The notes under the pieces: generated by a model
Database searches by the model: none
Told to the model about the DNA's origin: nothing
Seen by the model: the letters and a program-made list of their open reading frames with translations, nothing else
Origin: DAOUKH01 sp965219875
GTDB taxonomy: Bacteria > Chloroflexota > Dehalococcoidia > SHYB01
Reading direction: 5' to 3'
Assembly: GCA_965219875.1 (NCBI GenBank)
Contig: CBDCOW010000005.1
Location: 380,411-444,410 of the forward strand
DNA length: 64,000 nt
Translations under genes and position numbers: made by a program
Part shown: in pieces, positions 1 to 12,131 of the stretch
Numbering within the stretch: position 1 is the stretch's first letter
How the letters are laid out: every line of letters begins with the position of its first letter

Positions 1-249
1 ATCCTGCGCCTGTGGGAACGATCGGGGGCCACGGCGATCATGGTGACGCATAGCATCGTCGAAGCAGTCGCGATGGCGGACAGGGTGCTCGTCATGGACG
101 GCCCCCCCGGACGCATCGCCGCGGCCGTTTCCATCGGCCTGCCTCGTCCCCGCGAGACCGCCATCGAACGGAGCGGCGAGTTCCTCAGTTACGTCGATCA
201 GGTGCAGCGCCTCTTGGCGCGGGGGGCGGCATATGGACCGACCGCTTGA
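1..249 (+). CDS. ABC transporter ATP-binding protein, C-terminal fragment (sulfonate/taurine/nitrate type)
   Basis: The frame is open from the first base, so the 5' part lies outside the window. The visible 82 residues begin in the stretch after Walker B and contain the H-loop (IMVTHSIVEAVAMADRVLVM), followed by a short C-terminal tail typical of SsuB/TauB/NrtD-like importer ATPases. It overlaps the permease start at 233 by 17 bp, so the two are translationally coupled parts of one transporter. The substrate is not shown by the sequence. The thiol dioxygenase-like gene downstream hints at an organosulfur compound, which is inference. Confidence 0.85.
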   Translation: MLRLWERSGATAIMVTHSIVEAVAMADRVLVMDGPPGRIAAAVSIGLPRPRETAIERSGEFLSYVDQVQRLLARGAAYGPTA

Positions 250-1099
250 GGGTAGCAGCGCGCGCCTGCCGGAGGAAGCGGGCGCGGCGCGGCTGGCGCG
301 GAGCCTGGGGCAGGCGCTTTGGAAGGCAGCGGTTCCCGCCGTGGCGTACGCCGTGCCGCCGGCGCTCGCTCTGTTCCTCCTGGGCGTGGGCTGGGAGCTC
401 TACGTGCTTATCGACGGGACGCCGGAATACGTGCTGCCCGCGCCGACCGTCGTGCTCGAACGGCTTTTCTCCGACCTCGGCTTCTTCGCCTCGGAGGGCC
501 TGACAACGACGTGGCGCGCCCTGGCCGGGTTCGCCGCGGGCGCGGCGGTCGCCGTCGTCCTCGCCGCGCTCATGGCCCACTCGCTCTACCTGGAACGCAC
601 CATCTATCCGCTGGCGGTGCTCGCCAAGGTCACCCCGCTCGTCGCCGTCGCCCCTCTGCTGGTGATCTGGTTCGGCTTCGGCGCGGCCCCCAAGGTCGTC
701 ATCGCCGCGTTGCTGGCCTTCTTTCCGATTCTGGTGAACGGGGTCATCGGCTTCCGGTCGGTGAACCCGGGCGCCCTCGATTTTCTCCGCTCGCTGCGGG
801 CGTCGCGCTGGGAGGTCTTCTGGCGGCTGCGGGCGCCGAGTTCGCTGCCGTACCTCTTCGCCGCGATTCGGATTACGATACCCTTCGCCATCATCGGCGC
901 CATGCTCGCCGAGTGGTTCTCCGGCGACTCCGGGCTGGGCAACGTAATCAACGTCTCGCAGAATAACCTCGACATGCCCACACTCTTCGGCGCGGTGATC
1001 ACGCTCATGGTCATCGGCCTGCTGTTCACCGCCGCGGCCGCGCTCGTCGAGCGGCGGGCGCTCCACTGGCACGAATCGACGATGGAGGGGGAATCCTGA
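233..1099 (+). CDS. ABC transporter permease (SsuC/TauC-like)
   Basis: This 288-residue inner-membrane permease belongs to the binding-protein-dependent transport family. It has a basic cytosolic N-terminus, about six hydrophobic segments, and the EAA loop around residues 180-205 (LRSLRASRWEVFWRLRAP), which docks on the ATPase. Length and layout match SsuC/TauC/NrtB permeases. The ATG at 233 follows a G-rich stretch and overlaps the ATPase gene by 17 bp. No periplasmic binding protein is in the window, so it probably lies upstream of base 1. The substrate is unknown; sulfonate, nitrate or pyrimidine precursors are all possible for this family. Confidence 0.9.
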   Translation: MDRPLEGSSARLPEEAGAARLARSLGQALWKAAVPAVAYAVPPALALFLLGVGWELYVLIDGTPEYVLPAPTVVLERLFSDLGFFASEGLTTTWRALAGFAAGAAVAVVLAALMAHSLYLERTIYPLAVLAKVTPLVAVAPLLVIWFGFGAAPKVVIAALLAFFPILVNGVIGFRSVNPGALDFLRSLRASRWEVFWRLRAPSSLPYLFAAIRITIPFAIIGAMLAEWFSGDSGLGNVINVSQNNLDMPTLFGAVITLMVIGLLFTAAAALVERRALHWHESTMEGES

Positions 1100-1100
1100 T

Positions 1101-1649
1101 ATGCCATACACCGTGCAAGCGTTCGTGGCCGACTGCGAGGCCATCACCGCCAAGGGCCCGAGCGACGAGGAGGCCGTGGCGGCGGTCGAGCCGCTCCTTG
1201 CGAAGTTGATCGCCCGGCCCAACTGCCTTACTGACCTGGGAGGCGACGCGTTCCCGGAAAGCAACTTCGACATCCATCTCAGCGACAGCCTCGCCGTGCA
1301 GGCCGTTTCCTGGAAGCCCGGGACGGTGACGCCGACGCACAACCACACCACTTGGGCCGTGATCGGCGTGCTCCGGGGCGCCGAGCGGAACACCGTCTAC
1401 CGGCGCAAGGACGATGGGTCGCTCCCGTGGCGCGTGGAGATTGAGGCCCAGTCTCCCATCGAGGCCGCCGCCGGCAAGACGGTGACGATGCTGCCGCCCA
1501 ACGACATCCACTCCGTCGCCATCGAGGACGAGCCGGCCCTGGCGGTCCACGTCTACGGCGCGAACATCCACAAGGCCTGGCGCTGCTCCTTCGACCCCGA
1601 GACCGGCGAGGCGCGGCCCTTCTCGCCGGGGAGCGCGGCGCGGGCCTAG
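1101..1649 (+). CDS. Cupin thiol dioxygenase-like protein (cysteine/3-mercaptopropionate dioxygenase family)
   Basis: The 182-residue cupin starts one base after the permease stop, so it is co-transcribed with the importer. The first cupin motif contains a His-x-His pair (PTHNHTTWAVIGVLRGAE, about residues 74-91). The usual third-ligand Glu of cupins is absent, as in mononuclear iron thiol dioxygenases. The third His is in the second motif (PPNDIHSVAIED). This pattern fits the bacterial thiol dioxygenases that oxidise cysteine or 3-mercaptopropionate to sulfinates. With a sulfonate-type importer upstream and metH downstream, an organosulfur role is likely. The exact substrate cannot be assigned. 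Confidence 0.78.
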   Translation: MPYTVQAFVADCEAITAKGPSDEEAVAAVEPLLAKLIARPNCLTDLGGDAFPESNFDIHLSDSLAVQAVSWKPGTVTPTHNHTTWAVIGVLRGAERNTVYRRKDDGSLPWRVEIEAQSPIEAAAGKTVTMLPPNDIHSVAIEDEPALAVHVYGANIHKAWRCSFDPETGEARPFSPGSAARA

Positions 1650-1694
1650 CGCCCTCTTATCTCGAAGCGGCATACGGCCCAGAGAGAGGGCTCG

Positions 1695-1700
1695 TATAAT
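1695..1700 (+). promoter_or_regulatory. Candidate -10 box for metH
   Basis: A consensus TATAAT lies 32 nt before the GTG of metH. No good -35 is visible 17 bp upstream (ATACGG at 1672-1677). The implied leader is about 25 nt and carries GAGG at 1723-1726 as ribosome-binding site. The gap is too short to hold a cobalamin or SAM riboswitch. Confidence 0.5.
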
Positions 1701-1732
1701 GAAGCGAGCCGAATCTCCGTGCGAGGTACTCC

Positions 1733-5242
<3,510 letters not shown>

Positions 5243-5320
5243 CGCGGCGCCGAGCGAGGGCGTGCTATGGTTAGCCCGCCGGGCCCCTCGGCCCAAGCCC
5301 TCCTGAGGAGAGCAGACGAC

Positions 5321-6499
5321 ATGCCGCCTGTGCTCGAAGGCGTCAAGGTCATCGATATCGGCAACATGCTCGCCGCGCCGGGGACCGCGGCCTACCTCGC
5401 CGATCAGGGCGCCGACGTCATCAAGGTCGAGTCGCCGATGGGCGACGAGGCCCGCCGCTTGGTCAGGGAGGCGGGCGATGCCAGCGACAGTCCACCCTTC
5501 CTCGCTGTCAACCGGAGCAAGCGTGGCATCGTCGTCGACATACGCCGGCCCGAGGGCCGCGAGGTGCTTTTCGACCTTGCCCGCGACGCCGACGTGCTGA
5601 TTCAGAACCTCCGCCCCGCGGTCACCGAGCGGCTGGGGCTGGGATACGAGGTCTTTGAGCGCCTCAATCCCCGCATCATCTATGTCGAGCTTTCCGCCTA
5701 CGGCAAGGAGGGGCCCTACGCCTCGAAGATCGCCTACGACATGCTGGTCCAGGCCGTCACCGGCATGATGCACCGCTCCCTCCCCGACGGCACGCCCCTC
5801 GGCACGGGCATCATGACGTCCGACACGTCGGCGCCGATGCTATTGAGCTACGGCGTCGCGCTGGCCCTCTACAACCGGGAGCGAACGGGCCGCGGCCAGA
5901 AGGTCGAGACATCGCTGATGCACGCCGCGATCGCGTTGCAGGCCGTCGAACTCGTCGAGCCGGAGGCGCGACGCGGCAAGGGCCGTCCCGCCTGGAACCA
6001 GGCCGTCTTCCAGCCCTACCGCTGCGGCGACGGCGCGTGGCTCATGCTCTGCCTGGTCACCGACGCCGAATGGGCGCGCTTCTGCAAGACGGCAGACCTG
6101 GAGCATCTGGCCGCCGACCCGCGGTACGCCGAGTCGGCGGGGCGGGCGGCGCACAGCGTCGATCTGTACGCGGTGCTCGAAGCCGTTTTTGAGAGCAGGT
6201 CGCGGAGCGAGTGGGTCCCCCTCCTCGACGCCGCGGACATCCCCTACGCGCCCATCGTCAAGCGCGAAGAGGTGTTCGCCTCCGAGCAGGTCGAGGCCAA
6301 CGGCATGATGACGGACGTGTCGCACCCCGAGGCGGGCCGGACGCGGCTTCTCGCGCCGCCCACCCGCCTATCGAAGAACCCGCCGCGCCCCACGACGCCG
6401 GCCCCGCTCCACGGGCAGCACACCGACGAGGTACTGGCCGAGCACGGCTACGACGCGGCGAAGATCGCGCGGCTCCGCGAGGCGAAGATTATTCTCTAA
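5321..6499 (+). CDS. CaiB/BaiF class III CoA transferase, copy 1
   Basis: The start at 5321 is chosen over the in-frame ATG at 5267 because AGGAG at 5306-5310 precedes it and the family N-terminus begins there (LEGVKVIDIGNMLAAPGTAA). The 392 residues match the normal family size. Family landmarks include the ADVIKVE strand, the NRSKRGIVVD segment and the acidic region after SKIAYDMLVQAVTG, where the catalytic Asp of the family lies. Such enzymes move CoA between an acyl-CoA and a free acid. It is followed at 60 bp by a paralogue of similar length, so the pair arose by duplication and may share substrates. Substrate unknown. Confidence 0.9.
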   Translation: MPPVLEGVKVIDIGNMLAAPGTAAYLADQGADVIKVESPMGDEARRLVREAGDASDSPPFLAVNRSKRGIVVDIRRPEGREVLFDLARDADVLIQNLRPAVTERLGLGYEVFERLNPRIIYVELSAYGKEGPYASKIAYDMLVQAVTGMMHRSLPDGTPLGTGIMTSDTSAPMLLSYGVALALYNRERTGRGQKVETSLMHAAIALQAVELVEPEARRGKGRPAWNQAVFQPYRCGDGAWLMLCLVTDAEWARFCKTADLEHLAADPRYAESAGRAAHSVDLYAVLEAVFESRSRSEWVPLLDAADIPYAPIVKREEVFASEQVEANGMMTDVSHPEAGRTRLLAPPTRLSKNPPRPTTPAPLHGQHTDEVLAEHGYDAAKIARLREAKIIL

Positions 6500-6558
6500 G
6501 GCGCGGGCTTCCACGTCTCGTCCGGTGGCGGTATCCTCGAAGCGTCAGGAGGTCGGAC

Positions 6559-7740
6559 ATGATCCTCGAAGGCGTAAAGGTTATTGAATTGGCGACGATG
6601 TGGGCGGCCCCCGGCTCGGCGCTCTACCTTGCCGATCAGGGCGCCGACGTGATCAAGCTCGAACCCCCCGACGGCGACGGGTCGCGGCGGATCTTCACCA
6701 GCCGGGCCCTGGGCAACGAAAGCCCCTCGTACTTCGCCATCAACCGCAACAAGCGGGCCATCTGCGTCGATATCAGGACGCCGGAGGGTCTGGAGATCGT
6801 GGACAAGCTCGTGGCCGAGGGCGACGTGCTGATCCACAACTACCGCCCCGCCACCGCCGAACGCCTCGGCGTCGCCTACGAGCGGCTGTCGAGGATCAAT
6901 CCGCGGCTGATTTACGTAGAGCTTTCCGGCTACGGCAAGCAGGGCCCCTACGCCGACCGCGGCGGCTACGACCTCATGCTCCAGGCGCTGACCGGCATCA
7001 TGCACCGCCGCATTCCCCCCGACGACACGCCCATCGGCGCGGGCGTCTGGGCCACCGACTGCTCGATGCCCATGATGCTCGCCTACGGGATCGCGCTCGG
7101 TCTCTACAACCGCGAGCGCACCGGGAAGGGAACGCGGCTCGAAACGTCGTTGATGAACGCCGCCCTGGCGATGCAGCACGTCGACCTCGTGCAGACCTCG
7201 CGCGACGGTGACTCGGGGGGCGAGCGCGCCGGCGCGGACCAAGCTGTGTTTGCCCCCTACCTCTGCGCCGACGGTCAATGGATTCTCCCCGTCGCGCTCA
7301 GCGATAAGGAGTGGGTGCGCATCTGCCATGCCATGGAGATCCCCCACCTGGCGAACGACGAGCGTTACGCGACGCCGCAGGCCCGCGCCGAAAACAGCGA
7401 GGATATCTACGGCCTGCTCCACGGACTCTTCGAAACCAAGACCCGCCAGGAGTGGCTCGACATTTACCGCGCTCACGACGCCCTCGCCGTCCCGATCATG
7501 GACCGCGCCGACGTGCTCTCGTCGGAGCAGGTGGCCGCCAACGACATGCGGCTCGAATTCGACCACCCCACCGCCGGACGCGTCGTCAGCGTCAACACGC
7601 CGCTGCGCTTCCCCGAACACCCGCCCCAATTCCGGCGGAGGCCGCCGCTTCAGGGCGAGGACACCGACGAGGTCCTGCGGGACCTCGGCTACGGTGAGGC
7701 CGACCTAGCCGGTCTGCGGGAGGCGGGCATCATTAAGTGA
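6559..7740 (+). CDS. CaiB/BaiF class III CoA transferase, copy 2
   Basis: The ATG at 6559 has a strong AGGAGG at 6547-6552. The 393-residue protein is a clear paralogue of the preceding gene: both have the GxxLYLADQGADVIK-type N-terminus, an NRNKRAICVDIRTPEG segment and a GGYDLMLQALTGIMHR active-site region. It is predicted to be a cytosolic acyl-CoA:carboxylate CoA transferase. The stop codon overlaps the GTG start of the cupredoxin gene by 4 bp, so the three genes and probably the CoA transferase at 8165 form one transcript. The substrate cannot be read from sequence. Confidence 0.9.
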   Translation: MILEGVKVIELATMWAAPGSALYLADQGADVIKLEPPDGDGSRRIFTSRALGNESPSYFAINRNKRAICVDIRTPEGLEIVDKLVAEGDVLIHNYRPATAERLGVAYERLSRINPRLIYVELSGYGKQGPYADRGGYDLMLQALTGIMHRRIPPDDTPIGAGVWATDCSMPMMLAYGIALGLYNRERTGKGTRLETSLMNAALAMQHVDLVQTSRDGDSGGERAGADQAVFAPYLCADGQWILPVALSDKEWVRICHAMEIPHLANDERYATPQARAENSEDIYGLLHGLFETKTRQEWLDIYRAHDALAVPIMDRADVLSSEQVAANDMRLEFDHPTAGRVVSVNTPLRFPEHPPQFRRRPPLQGEDTDEVLRDLGYGEADLAGLREAGIIK

Positions 7741-8117
7741 GGCCCGCGCTTCCCTTGCTTCGTCTCCTGCTGATCGCGCTCGCGGGCACCGTGGCACTGA
7801 GCGCGGCGGCGTGCGGCGGCGTCGAGCTCCCCACGCCGGAACCCGGCGAGCGCCGCGTCGCCGTCGATCTGCGCAACTTCGAGTTCCGGCCCGGTGTGAT
7901 CGAGGTTACCGCGGGCGAGCTTGTCGGGTTCGAGCTCACCTCCGCCGACATACGGCACACCTTCAACGTCCCCGGCACGGGCATCGAGACGGAGGTGCGC
8001 GCGGGACGCCCCGTCGTCGAGCGCTTCACTTTCGAGCGCCCCGGCGAGTACACCGTGATCTGCACCATCGCGGGCCACGCCGACGCCGGCATGACCGCCA
8101 AGATCGTCGTCCGCTAG
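7737..8117 (+). CDS. Cupredoxin-domain lipoprotein
   Basis: The 126-residue protein begins with GTG inside the previous stop (GTGA). It has a signal peptide ending in a lipobox (LSAAAC), so it is probably an exported, membrane-anchored lipoprotein. The mature part is one cupredoxin fold with a complete type-1 copper set: His in DIRHTFNVPG, then Cys, His and Met in ICTIAGHADAGM. It is predicted to carry electrons outside the membrane or bind copper. Its place in a CoA transferase operon is odd and may reflect only compact packing. A similar lipoprotein is encoded at 31742-32143 on the other strand. Confidence 0.85.
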   Translation: MRPALPLLRLLLIALAGTVALSAAACGGVELPTPEPGERRVAVDLRNFEFRPGVIEVTAGELVGFELTSADIRHTFNVPGTGIETEVRAGRPVVERFTFERPGEYTVICTIAGHADAGMTAKIVVR

Positions 8118-8164
8118 ACGCGCGGTGGTACGATTGGCCGCACCTCCGGAGGGGAGCGGCGCGG

Positions 8165-9412
8165 ATGGCGGACCCCATCGTCTTCAAGGGCCTCAGGGTC
8201 CTCGACATGTCCTGGATCGGCGTGGGGCCGCTGACGATGCGGTATCTGGCCGACTTCGGGGCCACCGTGATCCGCGTCGAGTCGGTCTCCCGTCCCGACA
8301 ACTCACGGACGGTGTCGCCGTTCAAGGGCGGCGTGCCCGCGTTCAGCCTCGGCCAGTTCAACGCCAACTTCAACACTAGCAAGCTCGACCTAGGGCTCAA
8401 CCTGGCGATGGAGGAAGGGCGGGACATCATCCGCCGTCTCCTCCGTGAGTGGCGCCCCGACGTGCTCGCCGAGAGCTTCACGCCCAAGACGATGGGTAAT
8501 TGGGGCTTGGACTACGAGCATGTCGACGCGATGCGCCCCGGCATCGTCTATCTCAGCACCTGCCAGCAGGGCCACACCGGCCCGCACCGCGAGTACGCGG
8601 GCTACGGCACCCAGGCGACTTGTCTGGCCGGGTTCCACTCCGTCACCGGCTGGCCCGACAAGGAGCCCGTGGGCCCCTACGGCGCCTACACCGACTTCGT
8701 GAACCCGCCCAACGCGCTCGTCGCCGTGCTCTCCGCGCTGGAATACCGCCGGCGCACGGGCAAGGGGCAGTACCTCGACCTCTCCCAGTTGGAGTGCGCC
8801 ATCCACTACCTCGCCCCTGCCGCGCTCGACTACACCGCCAACGGGAGAACGCCGGGGCGCGTCGGTAACCGTGATCCGTACTACGTCCCCCACGGCGTCT
8901 ATCCCTGCGAGAACGAGGACGAGACCCGCACCGGCGGCGCGTGGTGCGCCATCGCCGTCAGCGACGCCGAGGAGTGGGGCAACCTGGTGCGGGCCATGGG
9001 GTCACCGACTTGGGCCGTCGAGGAGCGCTTCGCCACGCCCGAAGGCCGCCGCGAGCACGAGGACGAACTCGACTCCCGCATCGCTGAGTGGACGCAGGGT
9101 TTCACCATGCACGACCTTATGCAGCTGCTCCAAGAGGCGGGCGTCCCCTCCGGGGCGGTGCAGGCGGGCGCCGATCTCTGGACCGACCCGCAGCTCAAGC
9201 ACCGCGGCTATTTTCGCTGGCTCGACCACCCGGTGAAGGGTCCCATGCCCTACGAGGACGTGCAGGCGGTCCTCTCCAAGACGCCGGGGAAGCCGCGCTG
9301 GGCGTCGCCGCTGGTGGGCCAGGACAACGACGAAGTACTGAAGGGCATCCTCGGCATGTCCGACGTCGACGTCGCCGGCCTCGCCGAGCGGCGCGTCATC
9401 GAGACGGCGTAG
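8165..9412 (+). CDS. CaiB/BaiF class III CoA transferase, copy 3
   Basis: The 415-residue protein starts at ATG 8165 behind GGAGGGG (about 8147-8153). It is a more distant member than the two copies upstream. Its N-terminus reads FKGLRVLDMSWIGVGPLTMR, and it has the FGATVIRVES strand and a QLECAIHYLAPAALDY segment in the second half. Length is normal for the family. It probably transfers CoA to or from a carboxylic acid during breakdown of an organic acid. It lies directly downstream of the cupredoxin gene (47 bp) and converges on the amidohydrolase gene with an 8-bp gap. No substrate can be assigned. Confidence 0.88.
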   Translation: MADPIVFKGLRVLDMSWIGVGPLTMRYLADFGATVIRVESVSRPDNSRTVSPFKGGVPAFSLGQFNANFNTSKLDLGLNLAMEEGRDIIRRLLREWRPDVLAESFTPKTMGNWGLDYEHVDAMRPGIVYLSTCQQGHTGPHREYAGYGTQATCLAGFHSVTGWPDKEPVGPYGAYTDFVNPPNALVAVLSALEYRRRTGKGQYLDLSQLECAIHYLAPAALDYTANGRTPGRVGNRDPYYVPHGVYPCENEDETRTGGAWCAIAVSDAEEWGNLVRAMGSPTWAVEERFATPEGRREHEDELDSRIAEWTQGFTMHDLMQLLQEAGVPSGAVQAGADLWTDPQLKHRGYFRWLDHPVKGPMPYEDVQAVLSKTPGKPRWASPLVGQDNDEVLKGILGMSDVDVAGLAERRVIETA

Positions 9413-9420
9413 CCCGCGCG

Positions 9421-10611
9421 CTAGCGCGACACGCCGTAGAGCCGCAGCGCATTGTCGCGCAACACCTGACGCTTCAGTTCCTCGGTCATGTCGTCGCGGC
9501 TCGCCATCGCCTCGACCGATCCGGGGTGGATTGCGTCGAAGTGTGGGAAGTCGGTCGAGAAGACGAGGGTGTGGGCGAGGCCGCTGTCCACGAGGTGTGG
9601 GATGAGCTCGTAGTCGGGCTCGACGCCGAGGAAGCACTGCCGCTCGAAGTAGAAGCTCGGCTTCTCGTCGAGGCCGGGATAGAAGCGGTGCCACTTCTCG
9701 TAGTGCTCGTCCATGTGGTTGAGCCAAAACGGGGCCCAGCCCGCGCCGTTTTCGAGGAACCCGACGCGCAGCTTGGGGTAGCGCTGGAAGACGCCGCCGG
9801 TGATCAGGGCCTGGGTCGCCGCCATGTGCTCGGCGGGATGCTGGAGCGCGTGCGCCTGCATCCAGTTGTGCGTCCGGTCCCAGCCGATCGTGGGCATCTC
9901 GACACCGAAGCCCTCGTGGACGCCGATGCCTATGTCCATGTCCTGGGCCGCCGCCCAGATCGGCTCGTAGTTGGGGTGTTCGAAGGTGATGCCCCCGATC
10001 AGGTTGGGCCGCAGCATAATCGTGCCCATGCTTCGCTTCCGCACCCGCTCGATCTCCTCCAGCGCGAGCACAAGGTCCTGCTGCGGGATGACCGCGGCGC
10101 CTCGCAGCCGGTGGGGGTCGGTGGCGCAGTAGTCGATGAGCCAGTCGTTGTAGGCCCGCGCCAGGGCCATGGCGAAGCTCGAGCTAAGCAGTGCCCACGG
10201 CAGACTCAGCATCTCGCTGGGGTAGAGGTAGGCGACGCTCACCTGGTCGGCGTCCATCGCCTTCAGGCGGTCGTGAGGGTCGGCCCCGCCGGCCTTGCGG
10301 CCCTCCTCGACGCTGATGGAGCTCAGGTCGTCGAGCTTCCAGCCGCCCGGCGTCATCAGACCCCCGAGGCTGCTCTTGTCCTTCGAGCCGGGATAGGGCA
10401 TGGGCAGCTTGTAGACACGGCCCTCGCAGAGGACGTTCCCCTCTTGGTTCGGCTCCCTTATCGGGCGCGGCGCCCACTCCCAGTACTTCTTGGGCAGGTA
10501 CGGCTTCCACCAGTCGTAGCTCCCCAAGACGGTGTGGCCGTCGCCGTCGACGGTCTCGTAATCGACGAACGGACGCGAACCTTCCCTGGCCTTTGTCTCC
10601 GCGGTGGTCAT
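9421..10611 (-). CDS. Amidohydrolase-2 family metal-dependent hydrolase
   Basis: The 396-residue TIM-barrel protein belongs to the amidohydrolase-2 family, which includes decarboxylases and hydrolases of aromatic acids. Expected metal-site elements are the N-terminal DGDGHTV (a variant of the DxHxH motif), GVHEGFG around residue 225, and the late Asp in FSTDFPHFD near residue 360. A second family member is at 51392-52513. A TAGAAT at 10645-10650 (read on this strand) is a plausible -10 box, and GGGAGG lies 8 nt before the ATG. Reaction and substrate are unknown; hydrolysis or decarboxylation of a cyclic acid is the family norm. Confidence 0.85.
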   Translation of the reverse strand: MTTAETKAREGSRPFVDYETVDGDGHTVLGSYDWWKPYLPKKYWEWAPRPIREPNQEGNVLCEGRVYKLPMPYPGSKDKSSLGGLMTPGGWKLDDLSSISVEEGRKAGGADPHDRLKAMDADQVSVAYLYPSEMLSLPWALLSSSFAMALARAYNDWLIDYCATDPHRLRGAAVIPQQDLVLALEEIERVRKRSMGTIMLRPNLIGGITFEHPNYEPIWAAAQDMDIGIGVHEGFGVEMPTIGWDRTHNWMQAHALQHPAEHMAATQALITGGVFQRYPKLRVGFLENGAGWAPFWLNHMDEHYEKWHRFYPGLDEKPSFYFERQCFLGVEPDYELIPHLVDSGLAHTLVFSTDFPHFDAIHPGSVEAMASRDDMTEELKRQVLRDNALRLYGVSR

Positions 10612-10693
10612 CGCAGCGTGCCTCCCGATCGGACGGCTTGCCCGATTCTAGGCGCGCCCCGATTTCGAGGTCAACCAGCCGCGTGAGCGCCGG

Positions 10694-12052
10694 TCAGAGC
10701 GCGAGGTCGATCGCCTCGCGCAGGGTGGCCGCCTGCGCGAGGTCGAAGCCGGCGCCGGTCTCGGTGGGCTCGACGGAGGAGGCGGGAACGAGGCACGAGT
10801 CGAAGCCGAGCGTCCTCGCCTCGCGGATGCGCCGGTCCATCTGCGTCACAGGACGGAGTTCGCCGCTGAGGCCGACCTCCCCGGCGGCGACGCGGCCGCG
10901 CGTTACCGGCGCGTCCCGCAGGCTCGACGCAATGGCGAGCGCGACACCGAGGTCGGCGGCCGGCTCGGTAATCCGAAGCCCGCCCACGACGTTGACGAAG
11001 ACATCGCAGGAGGAGAGATTCATCCGACCGTGCTTGCTCAGGACGGCGGTGAGCAGCGCGAGACGAGCGCCGTCGAAGCCGTTGGCGATGCGGCGCGGCG
11101 CGGGCGAGGCAGTCGGCGTCGCCAATGCCTGCACCTCGACGAGCAGCGGGCGCGTGCCTTCCATGGTGGGCACGATCACCGAGCCGGGGCCGGCGCGCTC
11201 GCGGCGCACCAGGAAGACCTCGGAGGCATTCTCCACCTCGACGAGGCCGGCGTCGCGCATCTCGAAGATGCCCACCTCGCTCGTCGAGCCGAACCGGTTC
11301 TTCACACCCCGCAGGATGCGGTACGTCGTGGTCCCCTCGCCTTCCAGGTAGAGCACGACGTCCACCATGTGCTCCAGCAATCGCGGCCCCGCGATCGCGC
11401 CGTCCTTCGTCACGTGCCCCGCGATGAGCACCGGCACGCCCGAGGTCTTGGCCCATTGCAGTAGGCGGAGCGCGCACTCGCGCACCTGGGCGACGCTCCC
11501 CGGAGCGGCCTGCGCGTCGCGCACGAACATCGTCTGCACCGAGTCGATGATCAGCAGCGACGCGTCTCGGACCGAGCCGAGCACGGCGTCGAGGTCGGTC
11601 TCCGCGATCACGCGGAGACCCCGGCCGACGACGCCGAGACGGTCGGCCCGCAGCTTGATCTGGTGCGGCGACTCTTCTCCCGAGACGTACGCCGCCGGGC
11701 CGTGCTCGCGTGCCACCTCATCCGCGATCTGCAGCAACAACGTCGACTTGCCGACCCCCGGGTCGCCCCCGACCAGCACCAGCGACCCGCGGACGATTCC
11801 GCCGCCGAGGACGCGGTTCACCTCGCCGCCCGACAGCCGCAGCCGGTCGAACTCGGCGGCGTTCACGTCGGCTAGGTCGATGGAATCGACGTCGAGGGCT
11901 CGGGGGGAGGCGGCGGACTCGCGGGCCGTCAGCGAGTTCCACTCGCCGCAGTCGGCGCAGCGGCCGAGCCACTTCGGCGCGGCGGCGCCGCACGCGCGGC
12001 AGACGTACTCCGCGCGCCCGTTCCTCTTTGGCCGTACGCTCGTGATCGCCAT
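10694..12052 (-). CDS. radA: DNA repair protein RadA (Sms)
   Basis: The start is placed at 12052 (MAITSVRPKRNG), with GGAGG upstream, because the N-terminal zinc finger begins there (CRACG...CADCG, about residues 17-34). The longer in-frame extension to 12160 has no family sequence. A Walker A GDPGVGKST follows near residue 97, then the RadA signature KNRFGSTSEVG and a C-terminal Lon-protease-like domain. The 452 residues match the family. RadA is a RecA-related helicase that drives branch migration during recombination repair. It is convergent with nothing and lies 79 bp from the SDR gene on the same strand. Confidence 0.95.
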   Translation of the reverse strand: MAITSVRPKRNGRAEYVCRACGAAAPKWLGRCADCGEWNSLTARESAASPRALDVDSIDLADVNAAEFDRLRLSGGEVNRVLGGGIVRGSLVLVGGDPGVGKSTLLLQIADEVAREHGPAAYVSGEESPHQIKLRADRLGVVGRGLRVIAETDLDAVLGSVRDASLLIIDSVQTMFVRDAQAAPGSVAQVRECALRLLQWAKTSGVPVLIAGHVTKDGAIAGPRLLEHMVDVVLYLEGEGTTTYRILRGVKNRFGSTSEVGIFEMRDAGLVEVENASEVFLVRRERAGPGSVIVPTMEGTRPLLVEVQALATPTASPAPRRIANGFDGARLALLTAVLSKHGRMNLSSCDVFVNVVGGLRITEPAADLGVALAIASSLRDAPVTRGRVAAGEVGLSGELRPVTQMDRRIREARTLGFDSCLVPASSVEPTETGAGFDLAQAATLREAIDLAL

Positions 12053-12131
12053 GGAAGCCGCCTCCGCCCATTCGCGGTGAGTTTGCGGCGCATGGTAGCG
12101 AGCGGAGGGCGGGACGCGGAATACCCCGGTG

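Noticed and set aside
1650..1732. Riboswitch before metH
   Set aside because: The gap is 83 bp with a TATAAT in the middle, leaving about 25 nt of leader, too short for a cobalamin or SAM riboswitch.
5267..5320. Longer N-terminus of the first CoA transferase
   Set aside because: The extension has no family sequence, and AGGAG lies before ATG 5321.
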